Shown here: one piece after another, positions 34,201-46,000 of the stretch
Numbering within the stretch: position 1 is the stretch's first letter
Layout: each line of letters starts with the position of its first letter
DNA from: Lunularia cruciata
Lineage: Eukaryota > Streptophyta > Marchantiopsida > Lunulariales > Lunulariaceae
DNA length: 64,000 nt
Assembly (NCBI GenBank): GCA_948567375.1
Contig: OX419756.1
Span: 46,478,552-46,542,551 of the forward strand
Direction of reading: 5' to 3'
The notes under the pieces: model-generated
The model's input: the letters and a program-made list of their open reading frames with translations, nothing else
Databases searched by the model: none
What the model was told of the DNA's origin: nothing
Position numbers and translations under genes: made by a program

Positions 34201-35179
34201 TGGTCTCTGTTGGGTAGCATCAATCTCCATTGGTGATGGTTTCTCCACCTAGTTTATTGTACAAGTAGGCTTTGTGTAGATCAAGTTCAAGACCAAGTTG
34301 TCAAAACCAAGGAATCAAAGTGCTCAACCAATTGCATGGCTTCTTCCATGTTTGTGGTCACCTCCAATTTGGTTTGTGACTTCAATCCACTCAAAAATTG
34401 ATCTAGAACTTCACCTTCTTGTATATTTGGAATTTACATGATGATGTTCTAAAATTGTGCAATGTAGCTCCTTATAAAGCCAATCTACTTCAACTCTGCT
34501 AATTTATCTTGTGCGGCTTGGGTGGCATTTATAGTTTGAAACCAACCAAGTATTGCCTCCTTGAATTCTACCCATGTCAGGATTTGTGCAACAATCTGTT
34601 GTTTGGCTCGGTCTACTTGGAACCACCACCAAAGTTTTGCCACACCATCCAATTTGCTAGAAGCCAAAAGAATCTATTTTTGTTCATCTTGAAGATTGGT
34701 AGCTTCAAAGTAATGTTCTTAGTCAATCACAAAAATTTCCACTATGCCCAAAAGATTCTTGCATTCAAATACCTTGGGTTTTGGAAATCGGCTTTGATCT
34801 TCTCTATCTTGACCTGGTGCTCTCTCTATGTGTTCTTGTTGTTGCTGATCTCATTCATCCAACAATCAAGTAAGGTGCTTGATTTTTTGTTGCATAGCAA
34901 TGATAATGTATGGTATTGCCACTATGGCTACTACTCTAACCCACTACTCCCAATTTATCTAATTTATTAACACATAGATGCAACACTTCAATTGTTCTCC
35001 ATAAGTTGCAACCAAAAGTATCAAGGGTTCTTCATACAAGGTGATCATATGCAAAAAGTCATGCCCAAAGCGCAAGGAGATGAATTGTGTGAAACATTGG
35101 GTAATACTTGGACAAAAAAATCCCAATGGTTTGGCGGAAGTGGATTTGGTGGTCCATAAATTCCATCCATCCCATTCCT
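34201..35179 (-). pseudogene. C gag remnant and leader
   Basis: 34667-34485 reads SSKLDGVAKLWWWFQVDRAK and WVEFKEAILGWF, typical of chromovirus gag. Other parts carry stops. 34970-35179 is leader without a clear ORF. Confidence 0.65.
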
Positions 35180-35191
35180 GCTCTAATACCA
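35180..35191 (-). promoter_or_regulatory. Primer-binding site, initiator tRNA-Met type (C)
   Basis: The complement reads TGGTATTAGAGC, one base off TGGTATCAGAGC, one base from the 5' LTR. Confidence 0.8.
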
Positions 35192-35192
35192 A

Positions 35193-35569
35193 TGTAAAAG
35201 TCCAAGACCAAGGAGCGAAATAGGAGAATGGAAGCTCACATTGGGACACTTGAGTGAAAACTCTAAATGCATTTCATGAGCCTTGGCTCTTGTATTTATA
35301 GAGAGCATATAAGGCTCCTAAGAAGCTTCCTTGAGCCGCTTTCTTAGAGTGCAAGCCAAGTTAATTGGCAAGCTTCTCAAGAAGCTTTCTTCTAGAAGCC
35401 ACTTAGTTGGCATACAAGCTAAGCTAATTGGAAGCTTCTAGAAGCTACCTACTTGGGATGCAAGCTAAGCTATCCAAGAACCATCCAAAGAAGCTTCCTA
35501 GATACTTTTGGAATATTCAAGTTATTTGCTAGCTCTACTAACTTTGTTGCTAAACTCCATATTGTTACA
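35193..35569 (-). repeat. 5' LTR of C
   Basis: 377 bp, TGTAAAAGTCC to ATTGTTACA, matching 30468-30892 except for the tandem array and point changes. Both LTRs contain repeated GCAAGCTAAGCTAGTTGG-like and AAGCTTCTAGAAGC-like motifs. Confidence 0.85.
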
Positions 35570-36156
35570 TGGCCAATGTTCAATTGCTACTTCCTACTTC
35601 AATAAAGGGTTAGAATGATCATTCAAGAGGGAGCACAAACTATTGGAACTACCGTTGGGACCTTAGAGGCTCTCACTCATTGATAATATTCATCACCAAA
35701 ATTGCAAACTAAAAAGTTCATAAACATCATGTTTGGTCTAACCATATAACGGATTGCTACTTGCATGTTAAAAGGGTGAGAATTTGGTACATTTATATCC
35801 ATAACATCATAACTAAATGTAGATTGTCAAATCCCACTCTCTATTGTATACCATCACAAGTAGAATCATTGGGTTTGGTGAATTCATCACTTTGTCCATG
35901 AATTCTACTCCAAAGTGATAAACAATAGATACTCTCATTTGCTCATGTTGGATGTACATAATCTTGATGTGGAATGGATTCAAGAATGGGAAGCTAGGTG
36001 CAAGAACTTGTCCTCCAGACTCCTCTATCCCATCCGCTCTTTAAAACACCTCCCAAGTCTAGCAATTGCACTATGTTTTCTCCTCTCAAATTACTCAATT
36101 TCAATAGCTTGTGTTCTTCCAATAGAGATGATCCACTCTCTTGGACTAAAACACTT
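35570..36156 (-). other. D2 leader, continued after C
   Basis: Aligns with the D1 leader at about 9140-9728. No coding frame of note. Confidence 0.65.
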
Positions 36157-36168
36157 GCTTTGATACCA
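36157..36168 (-). promoter_or_regulatory. Primer-binding site, initiator tRNA-Met type (D2)
   Basis: The complement reads TGGTATCAAAGC, one base off the usual plant sequence, one base from the 5' LTR. Confidence 0.8.
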
Positions 36169-36169
36169 T

Positions 36170-36751
36170 TGTAAAACTCAAAGGAAAAGAAAACTCTACA
36201 TGAGAGAAAATACAAGTTTCACACTCAATACTCCGATGCCCCCATAGTAGCACTTGCTCTTTATTATAGCAACAAGGACCCCCTCCAAAGAAGCTCCACC
36301 CTTGGATAAGATACATGGATTGGTGACATGTTAGTGAGCTCCACCCTAAGAGTAGTTGCCTCGATAGATAACATGTCAGTCCTTGTCCTATCTAGTTGGT
36401 CAAATAGGTTTGACCAAAGGGAATCTTTAGATAATCTTCTTGTAGGAAGCTTAGAATCATGTAGGTGAGGTACCATTAGAAAGCTCTTGATATGATGAAA
36501 CATAGGGATAGAAGCCAAGCCTCTTGATACCCAAAGTGAAGAGATCATTTCCATTTTGAGACCTAATTTATCCATTTAGACCTCCAAAATTTGCTTTGAA
36601 GTTTTTAGAGTATTTTGTACTTCTGCCCTATTAGTAGAAGTACTCTTTTGGTGATGCTTCTATCTGGTCTAGTTAGCCCATCCAATGCAACATCCTTCTA
36701 GACCAAGCCAATTTTCACCTCTAGATAATATATCTAGCGATTGGTATTATA
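36170..36751 (-). repeat. 5' LTR of D2
   Basis: 582 bp, TGTAAAACTC to GGTATTATA. It is shorter than the D1 LTR by internal deletion. The right flank GTATTTCAG matches the B LTR interior. Confidence 0.8.
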
Positions 36752-37230
36752 GTATTTCAGTACTTACTCATGGATTACTTGTTGGTGGTCCAATTTTAGA
36801 TTAGAGCTATTGATCACATGGTGAGACCCACTATCACTTGCACCATTTCATCATCAGATGTCCCATGAGTGGTGCCATTAAGGCTGGAAACCTAGGTCAA
36901 ACAAAAGGGGTATAACTTCAAAGTGTAGCTCTATAGAGCTCACTTCTTTAATGTTTAACCTTTGAGTTCTTGGCTATGGTGGACAAAGGCCGGAAAAGGT
37001 CACCTAGAGTCTCTAATCTAGAGTGGGTGTGGCTTGATTGTAATCAATGCTTAGTTGTTGGTAGATTGTTGAGTGCAGGATTGAGTACATATTTGATTTG
37101 AGTATGATTTGAGTGGAAGAATGAACTGATTTGATTATGACATTTAAGAGTTCATGTGTGACTTATGTGTGAGTTGTACTTCTATAGTGTATGATGTTGA
37201 CAATGATTATATTGTGTAGCCATGTACATA
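36752..37230 (+). repeat. Remainder of B1 3' LTR plus a second LTR start
   Basis: 36752-about 37128 continues the B LTR from an internal point to its end. From about 37129 another LTR start follows directly (TTTAAGAGTTCATG) and stops near 37230. This continues the tandem arrangement seen at 21727-22142. Confidence 0.6.
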
Positions 37231-40200
37231 TGCATAACAAGGAAGGCATTGAGCTACCAAACATACCAGAGGTAGAGTCATTTCCACAGCCAAGAAGAAA
37301 CCAAAGCAAGAGTTATGAATATTTGTCCTTCATTTAATAGAACCCATAGGGATAGACTCAAGAGGAAAATAGTCAAATTGATTTGTGTTAAAAAGTGATG
37401 TGTATATTTAAATATTTATATTCAAAGGAGACTTTATAGAATGAGACCTATAAGTTTATTGGAAAACTTTATACATGTATGTTCTTGATTACATGGAAAA
37501 ATACAATATTTATGTGACTCTTATTAATCATGAGGTGATAATTGTTTTATACGGGGTTTAGAGTGTGGTGTCTCTACACTAAGAGACTCGATTTCTCCCT
37601 CATAAACAATATTATGTTGTTGGTGGAGTGGTCGTTACGATCAAGAGAGTTGTCCAAGGAGTATGATCAAACACCAAGTAGCACTCCCTTGAACTAACTC
37701 CCTTTTAAACCAATTGATGCCCATTTGCATGTGTATATATGTCTTTGATTATATATGTCTATTTTAAGAATTAATAATCATTGAGTTTATAAAGATATAC
37801 TACATATATCTCTCTCTTTATCTCTATCACTCTTTCTCTCTCTTTGAAGTTATGGGTGCATATCTCATAATAGTATATTAAACAATGATTAATGGTAGTT
37901 AGATGAGTGTACATGCCCAAGAGGAAAAACAGGTTTAGACTCTATCAAGAGGAACAGAAAGAAGGGGTCAAACATGAGAGGAATAGCAAAAAGAGGCAAG
38001 AGAGCGCTTATAGAGTACCTATCCAAGAGAGTTTATAGAGTAACGTTGCTCCCAAATGAAAAGCTTGCTGCCAAAAGGAAGCTTCTCTTTTGAGAGAGTT
38101 CACCAAGTAATTGGACAAGGGGACTAAAGCAGAAGTTAACAAATTAGGGCTTGAGAGACTCCAGAGCTTAAAAAATTCAGCTCTCTATTTCTAGATTTCT
38201 TGTGCCCTAGCCCTATTAGCTAGAGCTTTTACATTGACATTGAGAGCTATAGCTGATATTTGTATAACCAAAAGGTGTTTGACTTGCCAAATATGGAAGA
38301 TTTTTAAGAGGAAGAGTGGTTAATTGGCCACCACACCACACAATACAACATGACTTTCATTACTTGAGCTGGGATGGATAAAGATCAAGTGTAAAATGCA
38401 ATGAGAGGTTCGATGTATTTGAGAAACAAACCCTGACAAATTTGGGTTGAAGATCACAACAAGCTTGCACTATCTATTTTCTCATGTAGGATTTAGTATC
38501 GTTCCTCATTCCATTTCCTTGTTCCATTGCAAATGAATGTTTCAAGTTAAAGCATAAACATTGCAAAATCAAACCAAAATTGAACCAAATCCGGATGAAA
38601 TCTAGACAAGAAGAGAATTTACACAACATAATCCCAATGATGACCTCCTATCCATGCAACATAACCTGAACAAGACCCAAGTCTATGCATAGTGGAACCT
38701 CAATGGTATCCTTTTGAGGAAGATGTCATCATAGTATGACCTCCATATAACCCATCCAAGTAGTGAAACCACAATGTTACCTTGGTTTGCATGGAGCGAT
38801 AGTGGTAGGAGGACAAAGCCCATGGTGGAACCTGTGTTTGCAAGACAAACCTATAATGTAACTCATTAAGGAGGAGCAAAGCTTGGGTCACCCATAGCAA
38901 AACTCATTTGCAATTCAACATGAATTCAACTTTGTTAGTTGTCTTTTTGCCTTTGTACACAACTAACTCTTTGTATACAACTTGCTTACATGCTCAAGTC
39001 TACTCTTCAATGTATTTCTAACTTTGCTTTGCATTTTGGTTGGAATTTAGCTCTTTCCATTTTGCATTGATATGCTCAACTTTTAGACATTTTCAATGTG
39101 ACACCAAACTATATTCTCCCAATACATTTGTTCAACATTAGCTCTTTTTATCTTGCATTGACATGCTCAACTTTTAAACATGGTTGACTTGACACCAAAT
39201 TGTGTTTCTAACTCTGGTTTTGTTGTTGTCTGTTGTTTGTGTGGCATGTTTTGCAAAAGCACTTGTGTACCAAATTTGCTTAGACTTGGGATGTAGACAC
39301 TCAAATAAGCACTATCAAAGGTAGGCCCTTTGAGCTGATTCTTCAAGTTATGTGGGTTGCATTTGCTTTGCTAATTGGGAGTGGAAAGAAGAGGACAAGG
39401 TCTTATCATTGGGTGTAGGATTGATTCCTAGTTAGAGACCACATTGGCTTGGTAGTATGTATACCCGGCCTTTAGACTAATCTTTTAGATCATGAGTGCT
39501 ATTCTTGTTCCCAATAGGAGGCAAAAGGCAATACATGGGCATCTTGCATTGATAGTGAAGACCAAGGTAGAGAGATCTAAGGCAGAGATGGAGAGATCAA
39601 GTGAGGGTTATGATTGGCCAGGTTGATGTTGCACGTGATGAGTGCTAAGCTAGAATTATTGCAAAAGCAACTTCATAAGCCTAGTAGGAGGAGGTTTGAA
39701 GGAGACTCATGTAGGTTAATTCCTCATCCATCCACTCATGGAGTGGAGGTTTATTCCAAAAGATGAGGTGCATTATGATGACATTGGTAATGTGGTTTAG
39801 GAGAAAGACTAGCCCTAGCAAGGATGAGTGTGAGGGAGGAGCTTTTGAATTTCATTCCAAAAACCTTCTTTCTTTCTTTCTTGAAATGGCCCATTTGTAT
39901 TCAATAAGGCTTTATGTCACTTCTACTTGACTTGCTTTACATGACTTGACTTGACTTGTTGGTTCTCAAATATCAAACATAACTTGTCTTATTAAACTTC
40001 CACTTTTGCTTGTCTTGATAAACCTATCATCTAAAACTCAAGTGTCTTGTTATGTTCAACTTGTTGCTACATATGCATACATGTGTATTCCATACATGTG
40101 ACTCCATTATTTTGAATCTTCAACTTCACACAAGGTTTTGTTATCTATGGTGGTATAGTTTCATTAGATTTGATATGAATTGATCCTTTGTGCACAAGTT

Positions 40201-40699
40201 CTTGTTTGGATGTCTATATTGATTGTGTAGAGGTGCCAGAGGTTGTTTTGGTTGTAGATGATCCATGTACATCCTTTCCATTAGACACATATAAGCAACA
40301 TGAGAGTGAGATACATTGGATTGAGGTTGAAATGCCTTTAGTCCTTCCACCATGTTATCACATTTGGCTTCCAAAGATTACTATTCCTAGTTCTAGATCA
40401 TTGAGAAACCGTCCCATCAATGTGAGTACTAGGATGCCTGATTGTAGAGAGAGTGTGTGATAGTAGGAAGTAGATGCAAAGTGCAAAGAGAGTGAGAGAG
40501 CAACGAACTAAAGAGAGAGTCCTCTATAGGAGACATGAAGCATAGAGAGCGTCAATTGAGAGAGGAGTTAGATATGGAGGAGAGAGAGCAATGTTTGAGG
40601 AAGAGATAGCTTTGTTTTGGGAATTTGGTGAGGAGAGAGAGTGATATTGAGAAGAGAGAAATTCCTTTTTGGCATTTGCAAGAAGGAAGATAGAGCAAC
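37231..40699. other. No gene recognised (decayed repeat DNA)
   Basis: AT-rich sequence with no long ORF. A possible plus-strand fragment near 37246-37320 (NIPEVESFPQPRRNQSKSYE) faintly resembles a copia pol linker but is too short to call. A short open stretch at 40188-40460 is unrecognised. A TTTC microsatellite lies near 39868-39885. Confidence 0.4.
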
Positions 40700-42073
40700 A
40701 TGAGAGAGCATTGGCATGGGATTTCTATTAGCAGAGAGAGCATTGATGGAGGTGGCTTATAGTACCCAATATGACTGTTACCATAAAGAGTTAGTGGTCT
40801 CCATGGGCACATTGGAGAGTACTCAAGCTAAGGTGGAAAGGACTAAAGTGATGTTAGCCAATGTGAGGAAAGACTTAGAGGTAGCATCCAATCAGGTGAG
40901 GCAATTCCATGGAGAGTACCCTTTGGGATAATCATCCATAGAGCTTGCCATGCATGAGCACACTCAAATATAGAGTTTGAATATGATCAGCAAGGGGACT
41001 TAGACCAACAGATTACAGAGTATCACTATGTTTGCTGCTCATGCTAGTGAGATATATAGATATGTTGAGGCAATGCAAACTAAGCCTTGGTTGTATGGAG
41101 GGCTGAGGAAATAGCCTAGTGTGATGACCACTTATATGGCCATAGTTATTTGGAGACCTTGCATCTTAGATGATCTTGCACCTCCATCCTATTTCACCCA
41201 CACCTTTACACATATAGATTGGTTAGAGCAGATGAGGATGACACTCATTGGTGAGATTTATGGACTTTTTATGATGCAAGAGTCAATTAGCTTGACATGA
41301 GAGTTTACTCCTTGCTTTTTTTACGCTCATGAGAGGCAAAGGAAGATTCTAGTCTTGGATATTGGTTGCTTGGTTGATGTTATGTGGGATAGTAGTAGGC
41401 TCTCTAGCTAGTGGTCCTTCTTGGCAGAGCAATTTTGAAAGATCTTGTATAGAGCACGGACCACTTTTAGGTATTTATTGTGCCCTAGTGTTTGAGAAAT
41501 TATAGATTTTTGTGTGTCCAAATTTGAGGTTATCTTGTGGATTAATAACACTTGACAAGATTTTTAACATCATTTGTGAGACATGTGGACTCATGGTTTA
41601 CTACACAATGGTGTAAAAACTGATGCTTGTCTCATGGGTGTGTAGGATGACATGGATGGATATATGACTAGTATAGATACTATATCTATAGACCTTTTAT
41701 GCATTTATTGTAAATGTATGTAGATAAGCATTTATTGTAAATATGTATAGACTTATTATTTATTGCATTAGTTTTACCATTAAAATATATTTTGATAGTA
41801 GATAGTGCTTTCTTTATGTATTGTAAGAACCATTCCAATGGTCTTTTCTATCCATGACACTTCATTCCTTTCTATCCTAGTACATTAGATCATTCTTCCT
41901 CATCATGCTACTACTTGAGGGCTCCCTTAGATAGATTTAGAGCCAACTTGCATTCAGCCATTGAGTTCTTTATTGAGAAGTGGACTTTGTGATGGCTTAT
42001 GGAGTATAATGTGGACCCTTTTGAAGGTCTTGTTGATAGATTCCAAGACCCGTGCATGATGGAGAGTGGGATC
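40700..42073 (+). pseudogene. Decayed coding frame of unknown family, interrupted by A2
   Basis: From 41028 one plus-strand frame stays readable for about 220 codons (FAAHASEIYRYVEAMQTKPW, LDDLAPPSYFTHTFTHIDWL, RQRKILVLDIGCLVDVMWDS), broken only by stops typical of CGA, CAA or CAG decay. A coiled-coil-like helix (about 40790-40900, ESTQAKVERTKVMLANVRKD) precedes it. A further piece reads IEFFIEKWTL, a stop and WLMEYNVDPFEGLVDRF (41955-42045). It resumes in phase after A2 at 49876 (FFGDIIVHIQRPLIWHIHV). I do not recognise the protein. It could be a retroelement ORF, a host gene or a captured gene. Confidence 0.55.
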
Positions 42074-42752
42074 TGTGAGCCGGCCTGTCTCTCACTCAGG
42101 ATGAACCTCTGATGGCTATTATGGTAGCGCACCATGGACTAAGAAGGCAAGGAACCCCAACTCCATCATACTCCTCCAAGGCTAACACTCCAAGACTCAA
42201 GACATTGCTCACTAGAGAACTCAATGAGAGAGAGATAGTTGCAAATGAAAGGATGATGAGTACCTCCTCACTCCTTGTTTATATACTTGTGAAATAGTTA
42301 CGTACCAAAGTTACTAATTACCGTAGTAACTCAAGTTACTAGACTAAAAGTCAAGTAAAGTCAAAAAGTAGAAAGGAATATCCATTCACATGGGCATATT
42401 CCCCTTATCTTGACCCAACCACTAAAGCAAGGATTCCTTCACATGGGCTATCCTTGGACTAAAGAAGAATCCAAAACAAAAAGGCTTGCGGGCCCAAGAG
42501 TTCTCAACTCTTTCCCCAAAGCCAAACACCTAGGAATAATACCAAGTCAACACACTAAAATCCAAAATAGTGGTGCTCATCTTTTCTACTTCCTCTAAAG
42601 TAAGGTCCCATCTATCTTAGCTATGACTAACTTTAGCTAACCATGACTAATATAGAACCATCCTTTATCTCTATATAAATAATATCTCTTAAGTACTTGT
42701 AATACCAAGCTAAATATCACAATACCACACACATGCACAAATGGGTGTTACA
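42074..42752 (-). repeat. 3' LTR of A2
   Basis: 679 bp, TGTGAGCC to GTTACA, almost identical to 49197-49875. Confidence 0.96.
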
Positions 42753-42800
42753 TTTACCCCCGGACTAAGTTTTCACTTTGTCCTCAAAGTGAAGGTCTCT

Positions 42801-43067
42801 CTACCTTCTATGGTACATCTTCAACTTATCATGGTTAATCCTATCAAAGTGTCTTCCTCCCAACTCCTTGAGATCATAGGTGTAATTGCCCCACACCTTC
42901 TCTACTATGAAAGGTCCAAAGTACTTAGGCAAAAACTTCTTTTGCACTCTCTTGAATCGAATGGAATCAAACAACATTACCCAATCACCTTCTTTGAAAG
43001 GCTCCACCTTCTTCTTGCCTTGCCTCTTGTCATAGCTCTCCTTTTGTTTCCTTTGGGCTTGCTCCAC
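42801..43067 (-). CDS. A2 integrase C-terminal tail, downstream of a stop
   Basis: An 88-codon piece in the same frame as gag-pol, directly after its TGA. It contains the integrase C-terminal module: WVMLFDSIRFKRVQKKFLPK, YFGPFIVEKVWGNYTYDLKE and the end HDKLKMYHRR. There is no chromodomain or other targeting domain. Whether it is made depends on readthrough; otherwise A2 integrase is truncated. Confidence 0.8.
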   Translation of the reverse strand: MEQAQRKQKESYDKRQGKKKVEPFKEGDWVMLFDSIRFKRVQKKFLPKYFGPFIVEKVWGNYTYDLKELGGRHFDRINHDKLKMYHRR

Positions 43068-46000
43068 TCAAACCATAGCAACTGCTCTTGCCTCTTCCAA
43101 CTCCATGAGTTGATCCTTCCTTGACTTCCCTGCATCACTTCCTTGTGCTTTCTTCAATCTCCTATGAATGCTTTGGAAGGTAGGAAGATCAAAGTGAATA
43201 GGTAAGGTAGACTCAATACCATACACCAATTGGAATGGAGAATATCCAGTGGAAGTCTTCATGGTTGTCCTATATTCCCACAAAACTGCATGAATCCTCT
43301 TGTCCCAATGATGTTTAGCCCCCTCCATTTCTGCATCTTTGGCCAACATCATGCACAAGGTCTGATTGGTTCTCTCTGCCAAGCCATTGGAATTTGGCTT
43401 ATAGGATGTAGTTACTCTATGTGTGATAGAGAAATGTCGTAGCATGGCTGTAGTAATGCTTCCTGTAAACTCTCCTCCTCTATCAGAAACCAACTCCAAA
43501 GGGCATCCAAACCTAGTGATAATGCATTCATAAAGAAATCTACCCACTTCATCTTCATTCTTGTCCCTCAATGGTCTAGCCTCAACCCACTTGGTAAGGT
43601 AATCAGTAACTACCACAATGTACCGATTGTTCCTTGGGGTTCTATTGAGAGGTCCTACAAAATCAATTCCCCACTTCTCAAAAGGTCCTAGCAATGGAAT
43701 TGATCTAAGTGGTGGAGTGGATGTAGACTTTCTAGCAAAAGCTTGACAAACATGACAAGTTTTGCAATAATCAAGACAATCCTTGAAAATCCCTCTCCAA
43801 TGGTAACCTACATCTAGAATCTTGAAAGCAGTCACCTTTCCTGCAAAGTGTCCTCCACATACTAAACCTTCATGAAACTCCTTTATGAGTAGGATAGACT
43901 CTTCCTTACCCACTGCTCTTCGAAGTAGACCATCTGCTCCTTGGTGAAAAAGAATATCCTCCACCATTGTGTAAGGTCTAGATCTTGCTGCAAGGGCCTT
44001 CCTCTCCCTAGCATGCATCCCTTCTGGATAGTTACCTCTTGTCACAAAATCCACAATCTCCTTGTACTCCATTGGAATCTCTTGAGTGACTGAGATTGTC
44101 ATGAGCTCCTCATCCGGGAAGGAATCATCTACTGGCTCATCTCCATCATGATCATAGGCTCTAGATAACAAATCAGCATTTGCATGTTTCTTTCCTGGCC
44201 TATCCTCAATTGTGTAGTCATACTCAGACAAGAGTATCATCCACCTTGCTAGTCTCCCTTCAACATTAGGCTTGTTGAAGATGTACTTCAAAGCCTTGTG
44301 ATCCGTGACAATTGTGGCTTTCCCTCCAATCAAGTAGTGTCTAAACTTCTTGAGACCAAAGATCACTGCCAACCCTTCTCTCTCTGTGACAGAGTAGTTC
44401 TTCTCTGCTGAAACCATCTGCCTACTAGCATAAGCTATTGGATGATCATGCCCATCTTGGTCTAATTGACTAAGAGTGCATCCTATAGCTACATAAGAAG
44501 CATCAGTGTAGAGGATGAAAGGCTTACTCCAATCAGGTTTAGCAAGAATTGGAGCTACAACAAGGGATTGCTTGAGCTCCTCAAAAGCTTTGAGAGCCTC
44601 CTTGTCTTCCAAAATCACCATGTAATCTACACCCTTCTTCATGTAGATGGTCAATGCATAAGCCTTGTTGGAAAATGAGAAGATGAACCTCCTATAGTAC
44701 CCAACCATTCCCAAGAATTGGCGTAACTTTGTCAAGCTTGAAGGGAATGGAAGGTCTGAGATTTTCCTCACCTTCTCAGGATCAACTGCTATTCCATCCT
44801 TGGAGATGATGTGCCCCAAAAGTAGACCTTCTTCACATCCAAAAATGCACTTCTCTGGGTTGAGTGATGCATTTGCCTCATCCAAGCGTTGCAAGACTTT
44901 GATTAGGTGCTCAAAGTGCTCCTCCTTGCTCCCATAGACACAAAAGTCATCAATGAAATCTCTCACAAATTTCCCAATGAAAGGTTCAAATACCTTGTTC
45001 ATGAACCGTTGGAATGTGGCTGGAGCATTGCAAAGCCCAAAAGGCATGACCTTGAAAGCGTAAGTTCCCCAAGGTGTGGTGAATGTGGTGAGTTGTTGAT
45101 GCTCTGGTGCAATCTTTATTTGGTTATATCCACTATAACCATCTCCAAAACTGTACCTCTCATGACCTGCAACCTCCTCCAAGATCTCATCAATGAATGG
45201 CAATGGGTAGTAGTCCTTCTTGGTAACAGCATTAAGCTTCTTGTAATCCACACATACCCGAAGCTTGCCATTCTTTTTCTTCACAATGACAATTGGAGAC
45301 ACCCATTCTGAATTCTCCACCTCAAAGATAAATCCAGCCTCCTTGAGCTTATCAATCTCCTCCTTCACAACCAAAGATATTGGTGGGCTAATGCGACGTT
45401 GCTTTTGGCGGATTGGTCTTGCATGTGACTCCACCTCTATCTTGTGCTCCTCCAAGGTGACTTCCTTCAAATCCTTGTAACTAAAAGCAAACACATGGAT
45501 GAACTTGCGGAAAATCTCCTCAAATCTCACCTTCTCCTCCTTGGTAACATTTGGGCCATACTTGAGGGTAGATAACCTTCTCTCTACCTCCTCAAGTGTC
45601 AATGGTGATTTATCTGGGTCCTTCAAAACCTCTGGCTTAGGTGCAAAATCCATAGCACACAAGGGATACACATCTGAATCAGATTCTGATTCATCTTCCT
45701 CCGTGGAAGTCTCCTCTTCCATGCTTGTGTCCACACCTGAAGCTCCTTCTTCAGAATCTGATTCCCAATAATTAGAAGATGGGGTATCTGAATGTGAAGT
45801 GTTGGTGGTGTTAGTCACAGGAACAGTGACTCTATGGTTTGATGGCCCAATCCTCAAGTACCCTTTGTGCCATCGATCAGTTGTGCGTGCTGCTCTCAAC
45901 CATGGCCTCCCAAGAAGTAAGTCATAGCTTGAATCCTTCAAGACTTGGAAAGTCATGAGATTTTGAACTCCCATAACTGAAACTACCACCTTATCCATCA

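Larger units (their letters stand above)
30468..35569 (-). mobile_element. Family C chromovirus, complete at both ends
   Basis: Minus-strand element with LTRs 30468-30892 (3') and 35193-35569 (5'). It is flanked by CGGCC (30463-30467) and TGGCC (35570-35574), a 5-bp duplication with one mismatch. It inserted into D2 leader/gag. An A-family LTR (32599-33209) replaces its RT. Confidence 0.85.
22143..36751 (-). mobile_element. Family D chromovirus D2, split by B2, an A LTR pair and C
   Basis: Parts in minus-strand order: 5' LTR 36170-36751, leader, gag and protease 35570-36156 and 29040-30467, RT about 28150-28680, RNase H 27495-27900, [B2 and A LTRs], integrase and chromodomain 22630-23978, 3' LTR remnant 22143-22619. 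Element C sits inside gag/leader (30468-35569). The outer flanks are both family B LTR sequence, so D2 inserted into the 3' LTR of B1. About 95 bp of that LTR and the first about 100 bp of D2's own left LTR are missing at the left junction. Confidence 0.78.

Noticed and set aside
37246-37330. Possible copia pol linker
   Set aside because: Only about 25 residues resemble one, with no neighbouring RT or integrase.
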